Shown: positions 15,069-25,341 of the stretch, in pieces | Position numbering within the stretch: position 1 is the stretch's first letter | Layout of the letters: every line of letters begins with the position of its first letter | From: JBGSTR01 sp963707135 | Lineage (GTDB): Bacteria > Pseudomonadota > Gammaproteobacteria > Chromatiales > Chromatiaceae | Length of the DNA stretch: 64,000 bases | NCBI GenBank assembly: GCA_963707135.1 | Contig: CAVPOY010000029.1 | Coordinates: 39,284 to 103,283, forward strand | Direction of reading: 5' to 3' | Program-made: the position numbers and the translations under genes | The notes under the pieces: model-generated | The model's input: the letters and a program-made list of their open reading frames with translations, nothing else | Told to the model about the DNA's origin: nothing | The model's database searches: none

Positions 15069-16781
15069 TCAGTCTTTGGTTACTCGGTTGATCTCTTCAA
15101 GGCTGGTGACCCCGGCCTTGACCTTACGCAGACCGGACTGGCGCAGATCATAGACACCCTCGCGGCGCGCCTGGTCGCCCAGCTGAATTGCGTTGCCGCC
15201 CTCCATGATCAGGCGGCCCATCGCCTCGGACACGGGCATGACCTGAAAAATTCCGACCCGCCCCTTGTATCCCTTGGTGCAGCGCTCGCAGCCGACTGGC
15301 CCGAAAATGGTTAGGCCCGCGTCGACCTCTGTCTCCGAGAATCCCTCCTCGAGCAGGGCCTCGCGGGGCACATCCTCGATCCGCTTACAGTGGGCACAGA
15401 GCCGGCGCGCAAGACGCTGCGCCATGATGAGCAGAATGGATGAGGCGATGTTGAACGGGGCCACGCCCATATTGGCGAGGCGCGTCAGTGTCTGAGGCGC
15501 ATCGTTGGTGTGCAGCGTGGACAGGACCAGATGCCCCGTCTGGGCCGCCTTGACCGCTATCTCGGCCGTTTCCAGGTCCCGGATCTCCCCGACCATGACG
15601 ATGTCCGGGTCCTGCCGCAGGAAGGCGCGCAGCGCCGCCGCGAACGTGAGCCCCGTTTTCGGGTTCATGTTGACCTGATTGATGCCAGGCACCTGGATCT
15701 CGACCGGGTCCTCGACGGTCGAGATGTTGATGTCGGCCTGGTTCAGTATATTCAGCGCGCTGTAGAGCGATACCGTCTTGCCGGAGCCCGTAGGACCGGT
15801 AACCAGGATCATGCCGTAGGGCTTACGGATCGCCTTTAGGAAGGCCTCTTGCTGCTCGAGCTCGAAACCCAGGTTCTCGATACCCACCTGGGCGGATGAT
15901 GAGTCCAGGATACGCAGCACGACCTTCTCGCCGTACAGGGTAGGCAGGGTGTTTACGCGGAAGTCGATGTCTCGTGAGCGGCTTAGCTTGAGCTTGATGC
16001 GGCCGTCCTGGGGCACCCGCCGCTCCGCGATGTTCATCCGCGACATCACCTTGAGACGCGCGACAAGACGAGAGGCAATGTTGACCGGCGGGTTGGCGAC
16101 CTCCCGCAGCATCCCGTCCTGCCGGAAACGGACTCGGAAGAGCTTCTCGTAGGGTTCGAAGTGGATGTCCGAGGCACCGCTGGTGATGGCGTCGACCAGG
16201 ATCTTGTTGACATAGCGCACGACCGGGGCGTCGTCGATGTTCAGCTCGGAGTCGTCGCGCTGACCGTCGTCCTCGGAGGCGATGTCGAGGTGGTCCAGAT
16301 CCGCGTCCATGATTTCGTGCATGGCCGTGTCCTGGGCCTCGATCGCGCGATCGATGGCGGCCGCGAGCTTGTCCTCTTCCACCAGCACCGCGTCTGTGGC
16401 GAGCCCGGTGTTGAACCGGATCTCGTCGAGTGCCTGGTCGTTGGTGGGGTCGGACAAGGCCAGGAAGATACGGCTTCCTCGGCGGAAGATCGGCAGCGCC
16501 CGATGCTTGCGGATCAGGCGCTCGTCGACCAGGCTCATCGGGATATCCGCAAGGTCGATCGCCTGGAGGTCCAGCAGCGGGACGCCGAACTCGTGCGATG
16601 CCGCAATCGCGATCCGCCGGCTGTCGAGAATCTTTTGCTCGACCAGGTACTTTACGAACGGTTCGCGGCGGCGCACGGCCTCGCCGAAGGCGCTCGTCGC
16701 CTGATCCTCGGTGAGCAGATGGTCTCGCACCAGGCGCAGCGCGAGGCCGGAGGGCTTCGTTGCGGTCTGATTGGTCGCCAT
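15069..16781 (-). CDS. pilB: Type IV pilus extension ATPase PilB
   Basis: The 570-residue ATPase powers pilus extension. It has an N-terminal MshEN-type domain, Walker A GPTGSGKT (about 329-336), the Asp box STVEDPVE, Walker B DIVMVGEIRD and the His box TGHLVLSTLHTND. A zinc-binding tetracysteine follows (CAHCKR ... CERCTKGYKG). It heads pilB-pilC-pilD-coaE on the minus strand. No pilA pilin gene is found beside it, so the major pilin must be encoded elsewhere. Confidence 0.97.
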   Translation of the reverse strand: MATNQTATKPSGLALRLVRDHLLTEDQATSAFGEAVRRREPFVKYLVEQKILDSRRIAIAASHEFGVPLLDLQAIDLADIPMSLVDERLIRKHRALPIFRRGSRIFLALSDPTNDQALDEIRFNTGLATDAVLVEEDKLAAAIDRAIEAQDTAMHEIMDADLDHLDIASEDDGQRDDSELNIDDAPVVRYVNKILVDAITSGASDIHFEPYEKLFRVRFRQDGMLREVANPPVNIASRLVARLKVMSRMNIAERRVPQDGRIKLKLSRSRDIDFRVNTLPTLYGEKVVLRILDSSSAQVGIENLGFELEQQEAFLKAIRKPYGMILVTGPTGSGKTVSLYSALNILNQADINISTVEDPVEIQVPGINQVNMNPKTGLTFAAALRAFLRQDPDIVMVGEIRDLETAEIAVKAAQTGHLVLSTLHTNDAPQTLTRLANMGVAPFNIASSILLIMAQRLARRLCAHCKRIEDVPREALLEEGFSETEVDAGLTIFGPVGCERCTKGYKGRVGIFQVMPVSEAMGRLIMEGGNAIQLGDQARREGVYDLRQSGLRKVKAGVTSLEEINRVTKD

Positions 16782-16927
16782 CAGATATGGGGCAAGTGAT
16801 TCACGAGCCGGACTCTATGTCATTCTGTCGGCATTTTCTCGCGCCCGCGTCACCCTTTGCGATCGGGCGGCGGTACTCGCGGGGACAACAGTTCGCCCGT
16901 CGGTTTTCGTGGCCGACGACGAGTGTC

Positions 16928-17782
16928 CTATCGGTTGACCGAAAATGCCAGCCTCACATTGTTCGCGACCAGGCCGTTGTCCTTCTGCTCGCTCTCGTTG
17001 ACGTAGAACTCGAGTATGGTCTCGCGATTGATCAGTAGATCCTCGGTGACCTCGTCGGCGAGCTCGTTGACGTGGCAGAACACACTGGTATAGGGAGACG
17101 CCGGCTCTCTGGGGTCGGTAATCCAAAGGTTAGGCGAGATGTCGTCCAGAATCCGCAGAAAGCCGTAGCCCTTTTCGGTGAACCACTTGGTGCAGACGCC
17201 TCGCACGCAGGACCCGGGCTTGCCCCATTCGTTGCGCGGTTCGTAGGAAATCGGCAGCAGGTCGGGGATCAGGAAGCCCGAGTAAAAGGCGTCGACCTCC
17301 TGCTGCAGCTGCCGGGAAACGTTCTTGAAGCCTATCAGCTCTACCCGGCAGCCCTTATTCTGCAGCGCGCTGACCACCTGAAGGAAATCGCCGTCGCCGG
17401 TAACCAGCAACACCTGTTCCAGCTTGTCGGCCTGGAGCATCGCATCGACGCCCATGTCCAGATCGGCATTGGCCTTGGTGGTCACGTTGCCGCTCTCGTC
17501 CGTATAGCGGCGCACCAGCTTCACGGTGATCTTCCAGCCGAAGTCTCGCACCATCTGCTGGTAGGTCCGGGATCGTTTTGCGTAGTCGGCATCCTCTCGG
17601 GCCCGCTCGGCGTCGAAGGCCATATAGGTGTTCAGACGCTGAAGAACCCCCCCCTCGCGAGCGGCGAAGCGGCGTAGAACGTCGTAGCGCATCTGATAAC
17701 CGCCGTTGTGGCGCACGTTCTCGGCGTCCACAAAGACGCCCACACGAAAATTCGAGTCCAACGGCTGCCTCTCTCGGTTCAA
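16928..17782 (-). CDS. NYN-domain nuclease fused to a cold-shock-like domain
   Basis: Residues 13-170 form a NYN/LabA (PIN-like) ribonuclease domain. It has VFVDAENV (D19), ADLDMGVDAML (D107, D109, D113) and LLVTGDGDFLQVV (D130, D132) as the acidic metal-binding set. Residues 190-235 resemble a cold-shock OB fold, with GVCTKWFTEKGYGFLRI and SVFCHVNEL in place of the usual G-VKWF-KGYGFI and D-VFVH. The C-terminus ends in a beta-rich tail (ETILEFYVNESEQKDNGLVANNVRLAF), also cold-shock-like. A role in RNA binding and cleavage is inferred. A TTG start is used as the longest frame; the real start may be slightly downstream. Confidence 0.85.
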   Translation of the reverse strand: MNRERQPLDSNFRVGVFVDAENVRHNGGYQMRYDVLRRFAAREGGVLQRLNTYMAFDAERAREDADYAKRSRTYQQMVRDFGWKITVKLVRRYTDESGNVTTKANADLDMGVDAMLQADKLEQVLLVTGDGDFLQVVSALQNKGCRVELIGFKNVSRQLQQEVDAFYSGFLIPDLLPISYEPRNEWGKPGSCVRGVCTKWFTEKGYGFLRILDDISPNLWITDPREPASPYTSVFCHVNELADEVTEDLLINRETILEFYVNESEQKDNGLVANNVRLAFSVNR

Positions 17783-17854
17783 TTGCAGTCGGGATGGAGT
17801 AGTGCCACCGCGCAGCCGCCCGGACCGGAGTCCGGGCCAATCGCTCGCGCTCAG

Positions 17855-18005
17855 GGGAATGCTGACTTATTGCATTTCCCCTGCGGACCATGGATGGTCC
17901 GCCATCTCATGCGGCCCTAAGCCGTTGAACATGGGGCTTCCCGAGAGGCGCACCTCGCGGGAAGCGAGCTGATCAAATCCTAGTATGGATTTGATCAGAA
18001 TCTCC
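17855..18005. repeat. MITE-like element, full-length copy (151 bp)
   Basis: The left end GGGAATGCTGACTTATTGC carries its own hairpin partner GCATTTCCCC. The right end inverted reads GGAGATTCTGATCAAATCC. Between them lie GGACCATGGATGGTCC, a CCCGAGAGGCG/CACCTCGCGGG hairpin and GATCAAATCC...GGATTTGATC. It aligns over its whole length with the element at 30374. It lies between the NYN gene and the acs stop codon and is followed by TTTAG. No clear target duplication was found on the left. Confidence 0.75.
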
Positions 18006-18053
18006 TTTAGCCGGTCTATGCCAGATCAGCCCCATGCTCGTCCGGCAATCGCC

Positions 18054-20000
<1,947 letters not shown>

Positions 20001-20145
20001 GTGGGTTTCCTCTTTTCGGGGTGGTGGTCGGTGCCAGCGGACCGCACGGCTTCTTGTGTTGGCGCCGCTTTCCGGTCGGTGGTAACCGGCAATACTAAGC
20101 GCTCGCCCCGCGAGGTTCCAGGTAAAGCGCGCGCGGATGCCGGCG

Positions 20146-20823
20146 TCAGCACAGAAAGCTGGCGAGAGACATCCCCTTGCCGGAGTCGCGATGCTCGGCC
20201 TGGGCGATGAACAGCTCGGCCGCCGAGAGCGCGTCGCTGAGCGCGTTGTGGGCCGCGTAGCGGGGCAGGTTGAAGCGGTCCCCGAGGGCGTGCAGACGCA
20301 GATCCGAGCCCTTGAAGGTGATCTGTCGGCGCTGGAAGGTGCGCAGCGCCAGCGTTTGCGTGTCCACCACCGGCATTACCAGACCGCGCCTCCAGAGCCG
20401 CCGGCTGGCGGCGGACAGGAAGCCGCGCTCGATTCGGGCGTGGTGGGCGATCATGACCTTGCCGGCCAGGGCGTCCAGGAGCTCGGCCATGACCTCCCGG
20501 AGCTCGCCCCCGAGCGCGGCCTGATCGTCGGTGATCTGGTGGATCACGGCGCTGGCCTCTGGGATCGAGCGGTCGATGCGCACCACCCGGTGTCGGGCGC
20601 TCGCCAGGTCGATGCGGGTTCCGTGCAGGGTCACGTAGCCGACGCTCAGTATCAGGTCCTTCTTGACATTCAGGCCGGTGGTTTCGAGGTCGATCGCCAG
20701 ATAATCGACCGCCCGGTAGTCGGTCCGCGGGGCAGGAAACGGCCGCTCGAAATAGCCGCGAAGCGGCCCCGCCGGTGCGCGGCGGAGCTGCAGGCGTCGC
20801 CGCCAATCGATGAACGGGATCAA
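20146..20823 (-). CDS. DEDDh 3'-5' exonuclease (DNA polymerase III epsilon-like)
   Basis: The 225-residue protein has the exonuclease motifs AIDLETTGL (D45, E47), VMIAHHARIERGFL and HNALSDALSAAELF, which provide the DEDDh residues. It is shorter than DnaQ and lacks a clear polymerase-binding tail. Genes of this type commonly sit beside cNMP/CBS/DUF294 regulators and acetate symporter genes in gammaproteobacteria, as here. The physiological substrate is unknown. Its start codon is 14 bp from a MITE copy that separates it from the DUF294 gene. Confidence 0.88.
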   Translation of the reverse strand: MIPFIDWRRRLQLRRAPAGPLRGYFERPFPAPRTDYRAVDYLAIDLETTGLNVKKDLILSVGYVTLHGTRIDLASARHRVVRIDRSIPEASAVIHQITDDQAALGGELREVMAELLDALAGKVMIAHHARIERGFLSAASRRLWRRGLVMPVVDTQTLALRTFQRRQITFKGSDLRLHALGDRFNLPRYAAHNALSDALSAAELFIAQAEHRDSGKGMSLASFLC

Positions 20824-20837
20824 GGACCGACCCTTAG

Positions 20838-20919
20838 TGAAAGGCTGATTTAATGCGTTTCCCGCGCGGGGCAGGATGCGAGCTGATTGGAGACAGGGAT
20901 GGCTTTAATCGGCGTCTCC
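20838..20919. repeat. MITE-like element, internally deleted copy (82 bp) with TTAG duplication
   Basis: The element starts TGAAAGGCTGATTTAATGC and its inverted right end reads GGAGACGCCGATTAAAGCC. Perfect TTAG copies flank it (20834-20837 and 20920-20923). The right TTAG contains the stop codon of the DUF294 gene (CTAA on the minus strand). The middle part seen in the 151-153 bp copies is missing. Confidence 0.8.
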
Positions 20920-22785
20920 TTAGGTAAAGCGGCCGGCCTGGTAGCGCTGCCCCAGCGACTCCTGCATGGTGTTGATCAGAAGAAAGGCCTCCTTGAGGTG
21001 TCCCCGCTCGAGCGGCGAGAGCTCGTCCGGGGACAGATAGTTGTCCGCTGCCTCGCCGCGGCCGAGCTGGCGCGCCTGGTGGCGCATCCGAAGGGTACCG
21101 ATGAACTCGGTGGCGTCGATCAGGTTGGCCGCTCCCTCCTTGCTGACCGCCGGCGTCCCCGCGGTGACCCTGAGTCGCTCCAGGGTGTTGGTCTCGTCGC
21201 GTGCGGTCGACAGGGCGTAGACCCTCGCCAGGTCGACGACCGGCACGATTCCGCGGTGCTTGATATCGAAGGTCTTGTCGTGCTCGCCGCCGTGAATCAG
21301 CACGAAATTGCGGAAAAAACCCAGCGGCGGTCGGTGCTTGAGGGCATTCGCCGCCATGTAGGCGATGAAAATCCGGTTTGCCCTCGAAAGCTCCAGGACC
21401 TGATCGTGCACTTCCTCGAAAAGTCCCTCGCGGTCGTGCAGCGCCCGCAGGTCGAAGAACACGCTCGAGAGCATCAGCGCCATCGGCTCTGGCCGCGAGA
21501 TCCAGGTCGTGAAATACTTCTTCCAGATCATTAGCTTCTGCCGCCACTTGGGGTTCGAAGCCATGACGTTTCCGGGGCAATAGCCGTAGCCGCAGGCGTC
21601 GAGGCCGTCGTTGACGAACTTCGCCAGCGCGGCGAAATAGGCGTCGTCGTCGGGCTTCATGTGGTCGGCGATCAGCAGGGCGTTGTCCTGGTCCGAGTGG
21701 GAAGACTGCTCCCGGCGCGCCTGCGAGCCGGCGACCATCCAGGCGTAAGGGACCGGAGGCGGACCGAGCTCCTCCTCGGCCAGCTCGAGCAGGCGCAGCG
21801 TGAAGGCGTCGGTGATGGCGCTGATCGCCTGACCCACGTGGTCCGCCGTGGAACCGCCGCGAATCAGGTGAATATGCAGCTCCGATACCTTGGCGCTGAT
21901 CTGGACCAGCGTCTCCACGGACTCGGCCTTGTGGATATCGCCGACCAGGTAGACCGTGCTGGCGCTCTGGAAGCGGGTCAGGTCCGTCGTCGAGATGATC
22001 CCTTTGACCTCACGCCCGTCGAGCACGGGTAGGTGATGGACGTTGAGGCGTGACATCGCGATCAGCGCCTGGAAACCTAGCGCGTCGCACTGGGTCGTGT
22101 GCAGCCGCTCGGTCATGATCGACCGCACCGGCTGATCGGTACCGAGCCCCTCGGCGATGCAGCGGCTGCGCAGATCGCGATCCGTGACCATGCCGACGAG
22201 CTGCTCGCCATCCATGATCAACAGCGACGAGACCCGGTGCTCGGTCATGATTCGGGCCGCGTCCTGGATGCTCGTATCGGGGGTTACCGCGACGGGTTCG
22301 CGGCGGACCAGGTCGCCGATGCGCACGGTCATCAGCCCGGAGCTGGCCTCCTGGCTGTCACGCAATGCATCCAGGGCCTTGCGCATTCGGCTGGAGACCG
22401 ACTGCTCGAAGTGCTCGGCGAAGGTCTCGTACTTCTCGCGCAGTCTCTCGAGCTCCTCGCAGGGCAACAGGTAGGCGAGGGTGTCCTCCGAGGTGTGGCC
22501 CCAGTAGCTGGCCTCTTTGCCGGCAAATCGGCAGGAGAGGACGCAGATGTCGCCCTCGGCGAGCTTGCCGATCAGCTCTTTCTGGCGGTCGCGCAGCTCC
22601 ACCGCGCCACGGCGAAGGATGTAGAGGTAGGGCTGGTCCTCATCCTTCGGCGGAAACGCCTTTCCGCGACGAAAATAGCGCACCGAGAGGAGCCTCGGCA
22701 GGCGCTCGAGCACGGATTGCGGGAGCTGATCGAACGGCGGGCGGCTAGCCAGGAACTCCTGGATCTCGATCAGTTCGACGTCCAT
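20920..22785 (-). CDS. cNMP-binding / CBS / DUF294 nucleotidyltransferase-like regulator
   Basis: The 621-residue protein has four parts. A cyclic-nucleotide-binding-like N-terminus (FDQLPQSVLERLPRLLSVRYF) covers about 15-135. Two CBS repeats follow at about 155-270 (MTVRIGDLVRREPVAVTPD; VRSIMTERLHTTQ). A DUF294 nucleotidyltransferase-like domain with GSQARREQSSHSDQDNALL lies at about 354-372, then a DUF294 C-terminal helical region. Proteins of this build resemble signal-responsive nucleotidyltransferases such as GlnD. The position between exonuclease and symporter suggests control of acetate uptake or use, which is inference. The stop codon TAA is part of the MITE target site. Confidence 0.9.
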   Translation of the reverse strand: MDVELIEIQEFLASRPPFDQLPQSVLERLPRLLSVRYFRRGKAFPPKDEDQPYLYILRRGAVELRDRQKELIGKLAEGDICVLSCRFAGKEASYWGHTSEDTLAYLLPCEELERLREKYETFAEHFEQSVSSRMRKALDALRDSQEASSGLMTVRIGDLVRREPVAVTPDTSIQDAARIMTEHRVSSLLIMDGEQLVGMVTDRDLRSRCIAEGLGTDQPVRSIMTERLHTTQCDALGFQALIAMSRLNVHHLPVLDGREVKGIISTTDLTRFQSASTVYLVGDIHKAESVETLVQISAKVSELHIHLIRGGSTADHVGQAISAITDAFTLRLLELAEEELGPPPVPYAWMVAGSQARREQSSHSDQDNALLIADHMKPDDDAYFAALAKFVNDGLDACGYGYCPGNVMASNPKWRQKLMIWKKYFTTWISRPEPMALMLSSVFFDLRALHDREGLFEEVHDQVLELSRANRIFIAYMAANALKHRPPLGFFRNFVLIHGGEHDKTFDIKHRGIVPVVDLARVYALSTARDETNTLERLRVTAGTPAVSKEGAANLIDATEFIGTLRMRHQARQLGRGEAADNYLSPDELSPLERGHLKEAFLLINTMQESLGQRYQAGRFT

Positions 22786-22852
22786 CGGATACCTCGGGGA
22801 TGCGGAACGGGCCTAAACCATACAACAGCTTCCGGGTCGATGTATCCGACGC

Positions 22853-22882
22853 GAAAAAAAGCCCCGCCGAAGCGGGGCTTTG
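22853..22882 (-). terminator. Rho-independent terminator after the symporter gene
   Basis: On the minus strand a perfect stem AGCCCCGC/GCGGGGCT with a TTCG-type loop is followed by seven Ts. It lies about 30 bp after the symporter stop codon and separates it from the DUF294 gene, which therefore needs its own promoter. Confidence 0.92.
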
Positions 22883-22910
22883 ATCAACGGCATCCTGCCC
22901 GCTTCCGGGA

Positions 22911-24692
22911 TCAGTGCCCGGTCGCCTCCCCGGCGCCCCTGGGCACGCGGATGTCCTCGACCAGGTGCTGGATGTGCTCGGGCGGCGCCGCGGTGGCTCG
23001 GGAGACCACGTAGGCGACGATGAAGTTGATCGCCGCGCCCACCGCGCCGATCGCCTCCGGCGAAATGCCGAACAGCCAGTTATCCGCCGTGTTGGCCGCC
23101 ATCTCGGTGCCCGGGACGAAGAACCAGCCCTTGAACCAGAAGATGTAGACCAGCGTGAAGACCAGGCCGGACAGCATGCCCAGGATTGCGCCGGCCCGGT
23201 TCGCCCGTTTGTCGAAGATGCCCATCATCAGGACCGGGAATATCGACGAGGCGGCGAGACCGAACGCCAGGGCCACCACCTGGGCCGCGAATCCTGGTGG
23301 GTTGAGTCCCAGATAACCGGCTACGAAGATGGCGCCCGCCATCGCGATACGGCCCGCCATCAGCTCGGCCTTCTCGGAGATCCCCGGCATGAAGACGCCC
23401 TTCAGCAGGTCGTGCGAGATGGACGAGGAGATGGCCAGCAGCAGGCCGGCGGCGGTCGACAGGGCGGCGGCCAGACCGCCGGCGGCCACCAGGGCGATGA
23501 CCCAGTTGGGCAGCCGGGCGATCTCCGGGTTCGCGAGCACCATGATGTCGTTGTCGACCTTGGTCATCTCGTTGCCCTTCCAGCCCCAGCCCTCGGCCTT
23601 GGCGGCGAAATCGGCGTTCTTGTCGTTGTAGTACTGGAGGCGGCCGTCCTGGTTCTTGTCCTCCCAGTCGAGCAGACCGGTCGTTTCCCAGCGATTCATC
23701 CACTCCGGAACCTTGGCGATCTCGATATTGCCCGCTGGCTCGCCGACCGGTCCGATCTGGACGGTGTTCATCAGGTTCAGGCGCGCCATGGCGCCGACGG
23801 CCGGGGCCGTGGTGTAGAGGATGGCGATGAAGACCAGCGCCCAGCCCGCGGACGAGCGCGCGTCGGCGACCTTGGGCACGGTGAAGAAGCGGATGATGAC
23901 GTGCGGCAGGCCGGCTGTTCCGATCATCAGGGACAGCGTGAGCAGGAACATGTTCAGGTTGCTGTCCTTCTGCGCCGTGTAGGCGTTGAAGCCCAGGTCC
24001 GTCACCACCTGATCGAGCTTGTCGAGCAGCATCGTTCCGCTGCCGTCCGCCATCGCGCTTCCGAGACCGATCTGCGGAATCGGGGTGCCGGTGAGATTCA
24101 GCGAGATGAAGATCGCCGGGATGGTGTAGGCGAGGATCAGCACGCAGTATTGGGCGATCTGGGTGTAGGTGATGCCCTTCATGCCGCCGAGTACGGCGTA
24201 GACGAACACGATGCCCATGCCGACGAATACACCGACCTCGAAATCCACTTCCAGGAAGCGGGAGAAGGCCACGCCGACGCCCTTCATCTGGCCGATTACG
24301 TAGGTGATCGAGGCGACGATCAGGCACAGGACCGCGACGATGCGCGCGGTCTGCGAGTAGTAACGGTCGCCGATGAACTCGGGCACCGTGAACTTGCCAA
24401 ATTTGCGCAGGTAGGGCGCGAGCAGCAGCGCGAGCAGCACGTAGCCGCCGGTCCAGCCCATCAGGTAGACGGAGGCATCAAAGCCCTTGAAGGCGATGAG
24501 GCCCGCCATAGAAATGAATGACGCGGCGGACATCCAGTCCGCGGCGGTGGCCATGCCGTTGGCGACCGGGTGGATGCCCTTGCCGGCGACATAGAACTCG
24601 CCGGTGGTGGCCGCGCGCGCCCAGATGGCGATGCCGATGTACAGCGCGAAGGTCGCGCCGACGACGATGAAAGTCAGTGTTTGAAGGTCCAT
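22911..24692 (-). CDS. Sodium:solute symporter, probable acetate/monocarboxylate permease
   Basis: The 593-residue protein has the SSS-family pattern of about 13-14 membrane segments. Signatures include TAADWMSAASFISMAGLIAFKG, YVLLALLLAPYLRKFGKFTVPEFIGDRYYS and AGGLAAALSTAAGLLLAISSSISHDLLKGVFMPG. A long soluble loop (about 290-370, EWMNRWETTGLLDWEDKNQDGR) is an insertion typical of the large DUF4212-associated subfamily and absent from E. coli ActP. Substrate is inferred from acs in the same block. The partner DUF4212 gene lies immediately upstream in the operon. Confidence 0.92.
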   Translation of the reverse strand: MDLQTLTFIVVGATFALYIGIAIWARAATTGEFYVAGKGIHPVANGMATAADWMSAASFISMAGLIAFKGFDASVYLMGWTGGYVLLALLLAPYLRKFGKFTVPEFIGDRYYSQTARIVAVLCLIVASITYVIGQMKGVGVAFSRFLEVDFEVGVFVGMGIVFVYAVLGGMKGITYTQIAQYCVLILAYTIPAIFISLNLTGTPIPQIGLGSAMADGSGTMLLDKLDQVVTDLGFNAYTAQKDSNLNMFLLTLSLMIGTAGLPHVIIRFFTVPKVADARSSAGWALVFIAILYTTAPAVGAMARLNLMNTVQIGPVGEPAGNIEIAKVPEWMNRWETTGLLDWEDKNQDGRLQYYNDKNADFAAKAEGWGWKGNEMTKVDNDIMVLANPEIARLPNWVIALVAAGGLAAALSTAAGLLLAISSSISHDLLKGVFMPGISEKAELMAGRIAMAGAIFVAGYLGLNPPGFAAQVVALAFGLAASSIFPVLMMGIFDKRANRAGAILGMLSGLVFTLVYIFWFKGWFFVPGTEMAANTADNWLFGISPEAIGAVGAAINFIVAYVVSRATAAPPEHIQHLVEDIRVPRGAGEATGH

Positions 24693-24710
24693 AGGTGGTT
24701 CTCTGATGCC

Positions 24711-24969
24711 TCAGTCTTCTTGGACGCCGTATTTCTTGTCGAGATGGTTCATGCCGACCGTGTAGATGAAGATCAGCACGAGGAAGATGTACATCGAGCC
24801 CTGTTGGGCGAACCAGAAGCCCAGCTTGTAGCCGCCGAGACTGGATCGCGTTCAGCGGCTCCGAGAGCAGGATGCCGAAGCCGTAGGAGACTACGAACCA
24901 GATTACGAGGAGCACGGTGAGAAGCCGAAGATTCGACTTCCAGTAGGCCGCACGGTTCTCAGGTGTCAT
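24711..24969 (-). pseudogene. DUF4212 small membrane subunit gene with a one-base frameshift
   Basis: The frame from 24969 encodes MTPENRAAYWKSNLRLLTVL followed by a membrane helix and SEPLNAIQ. The family continuation (LGGYKLGFWFAQQGSMYIFL, a second helix, NHLDKKYGVQED, stop at 24711) is in another frame. One extra base at about 24838-24843 accounts for the switch. DUF4212 proteins are about 85-90 residues, with two membrane helices, and accompany this class of symporter. All other residues look intact, so a sequence error or very recent mutation is likely. Confidence 0.85.
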
Positions 24970-25341
24970 TGGGTCACTCCGTGGATGGTTTGCGTTGCTG
25001 TGATGGATCGGGGTGACGGGGCGGTGACCCGGGGCCCGCCTCGCGGCGGGTGTTGGGGTCGGACGGCGACAGAAGCCCCCTCGGTATCATTTTTTGTGAT
25101 CGCCCGCTGAATCTGTCGGGTCGGCGGAGCTTTCGCATTGTGTTGTTGCCCGCGCTGCGCTGTCAACGACTGGGCTCGATCAATATAGGTGGCCGGACGC
25201 GTCCGCGCGGCCGGTCGTCGGGACGCGAGTGCCGCCCAGCGGCGGCGGCCGCCGCGGCGCACCTTTGCCAAGTGCTGCGCCGTCTCATACCATCGTGCGT
25301 TTACAAGGGCCTGCGCGGCAGGCGGCGGGATTGGGATTCAG
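24970..25341. other. Spacer between the symporter operon and thrC
   Basis: These 372 bp separate divergent transcription units and should contain both promoters. A TATCATTTTTTGTGATCG stretch near 25083-25100 is the most AT-rich part and could hold promoter elements. No T-box, riboswitch, leader peptide or coding region was recognised. The frame of thrC is open upstream but without homology. Confidence 0.5.

Noticed and set aside
22914..24521. Long plus-strand frame opposite the symporter gene
   Set aside because: Antisense shadow of a well-supported membrane protein gene; the predicted protein is His/Asp/Gly-rich and has no domain.
24970..25341. T-box or amino-acid riboswitch before thrC
   Set aside because: No T-box sequence, leader peptide or terminator/antiterminator pair was found.
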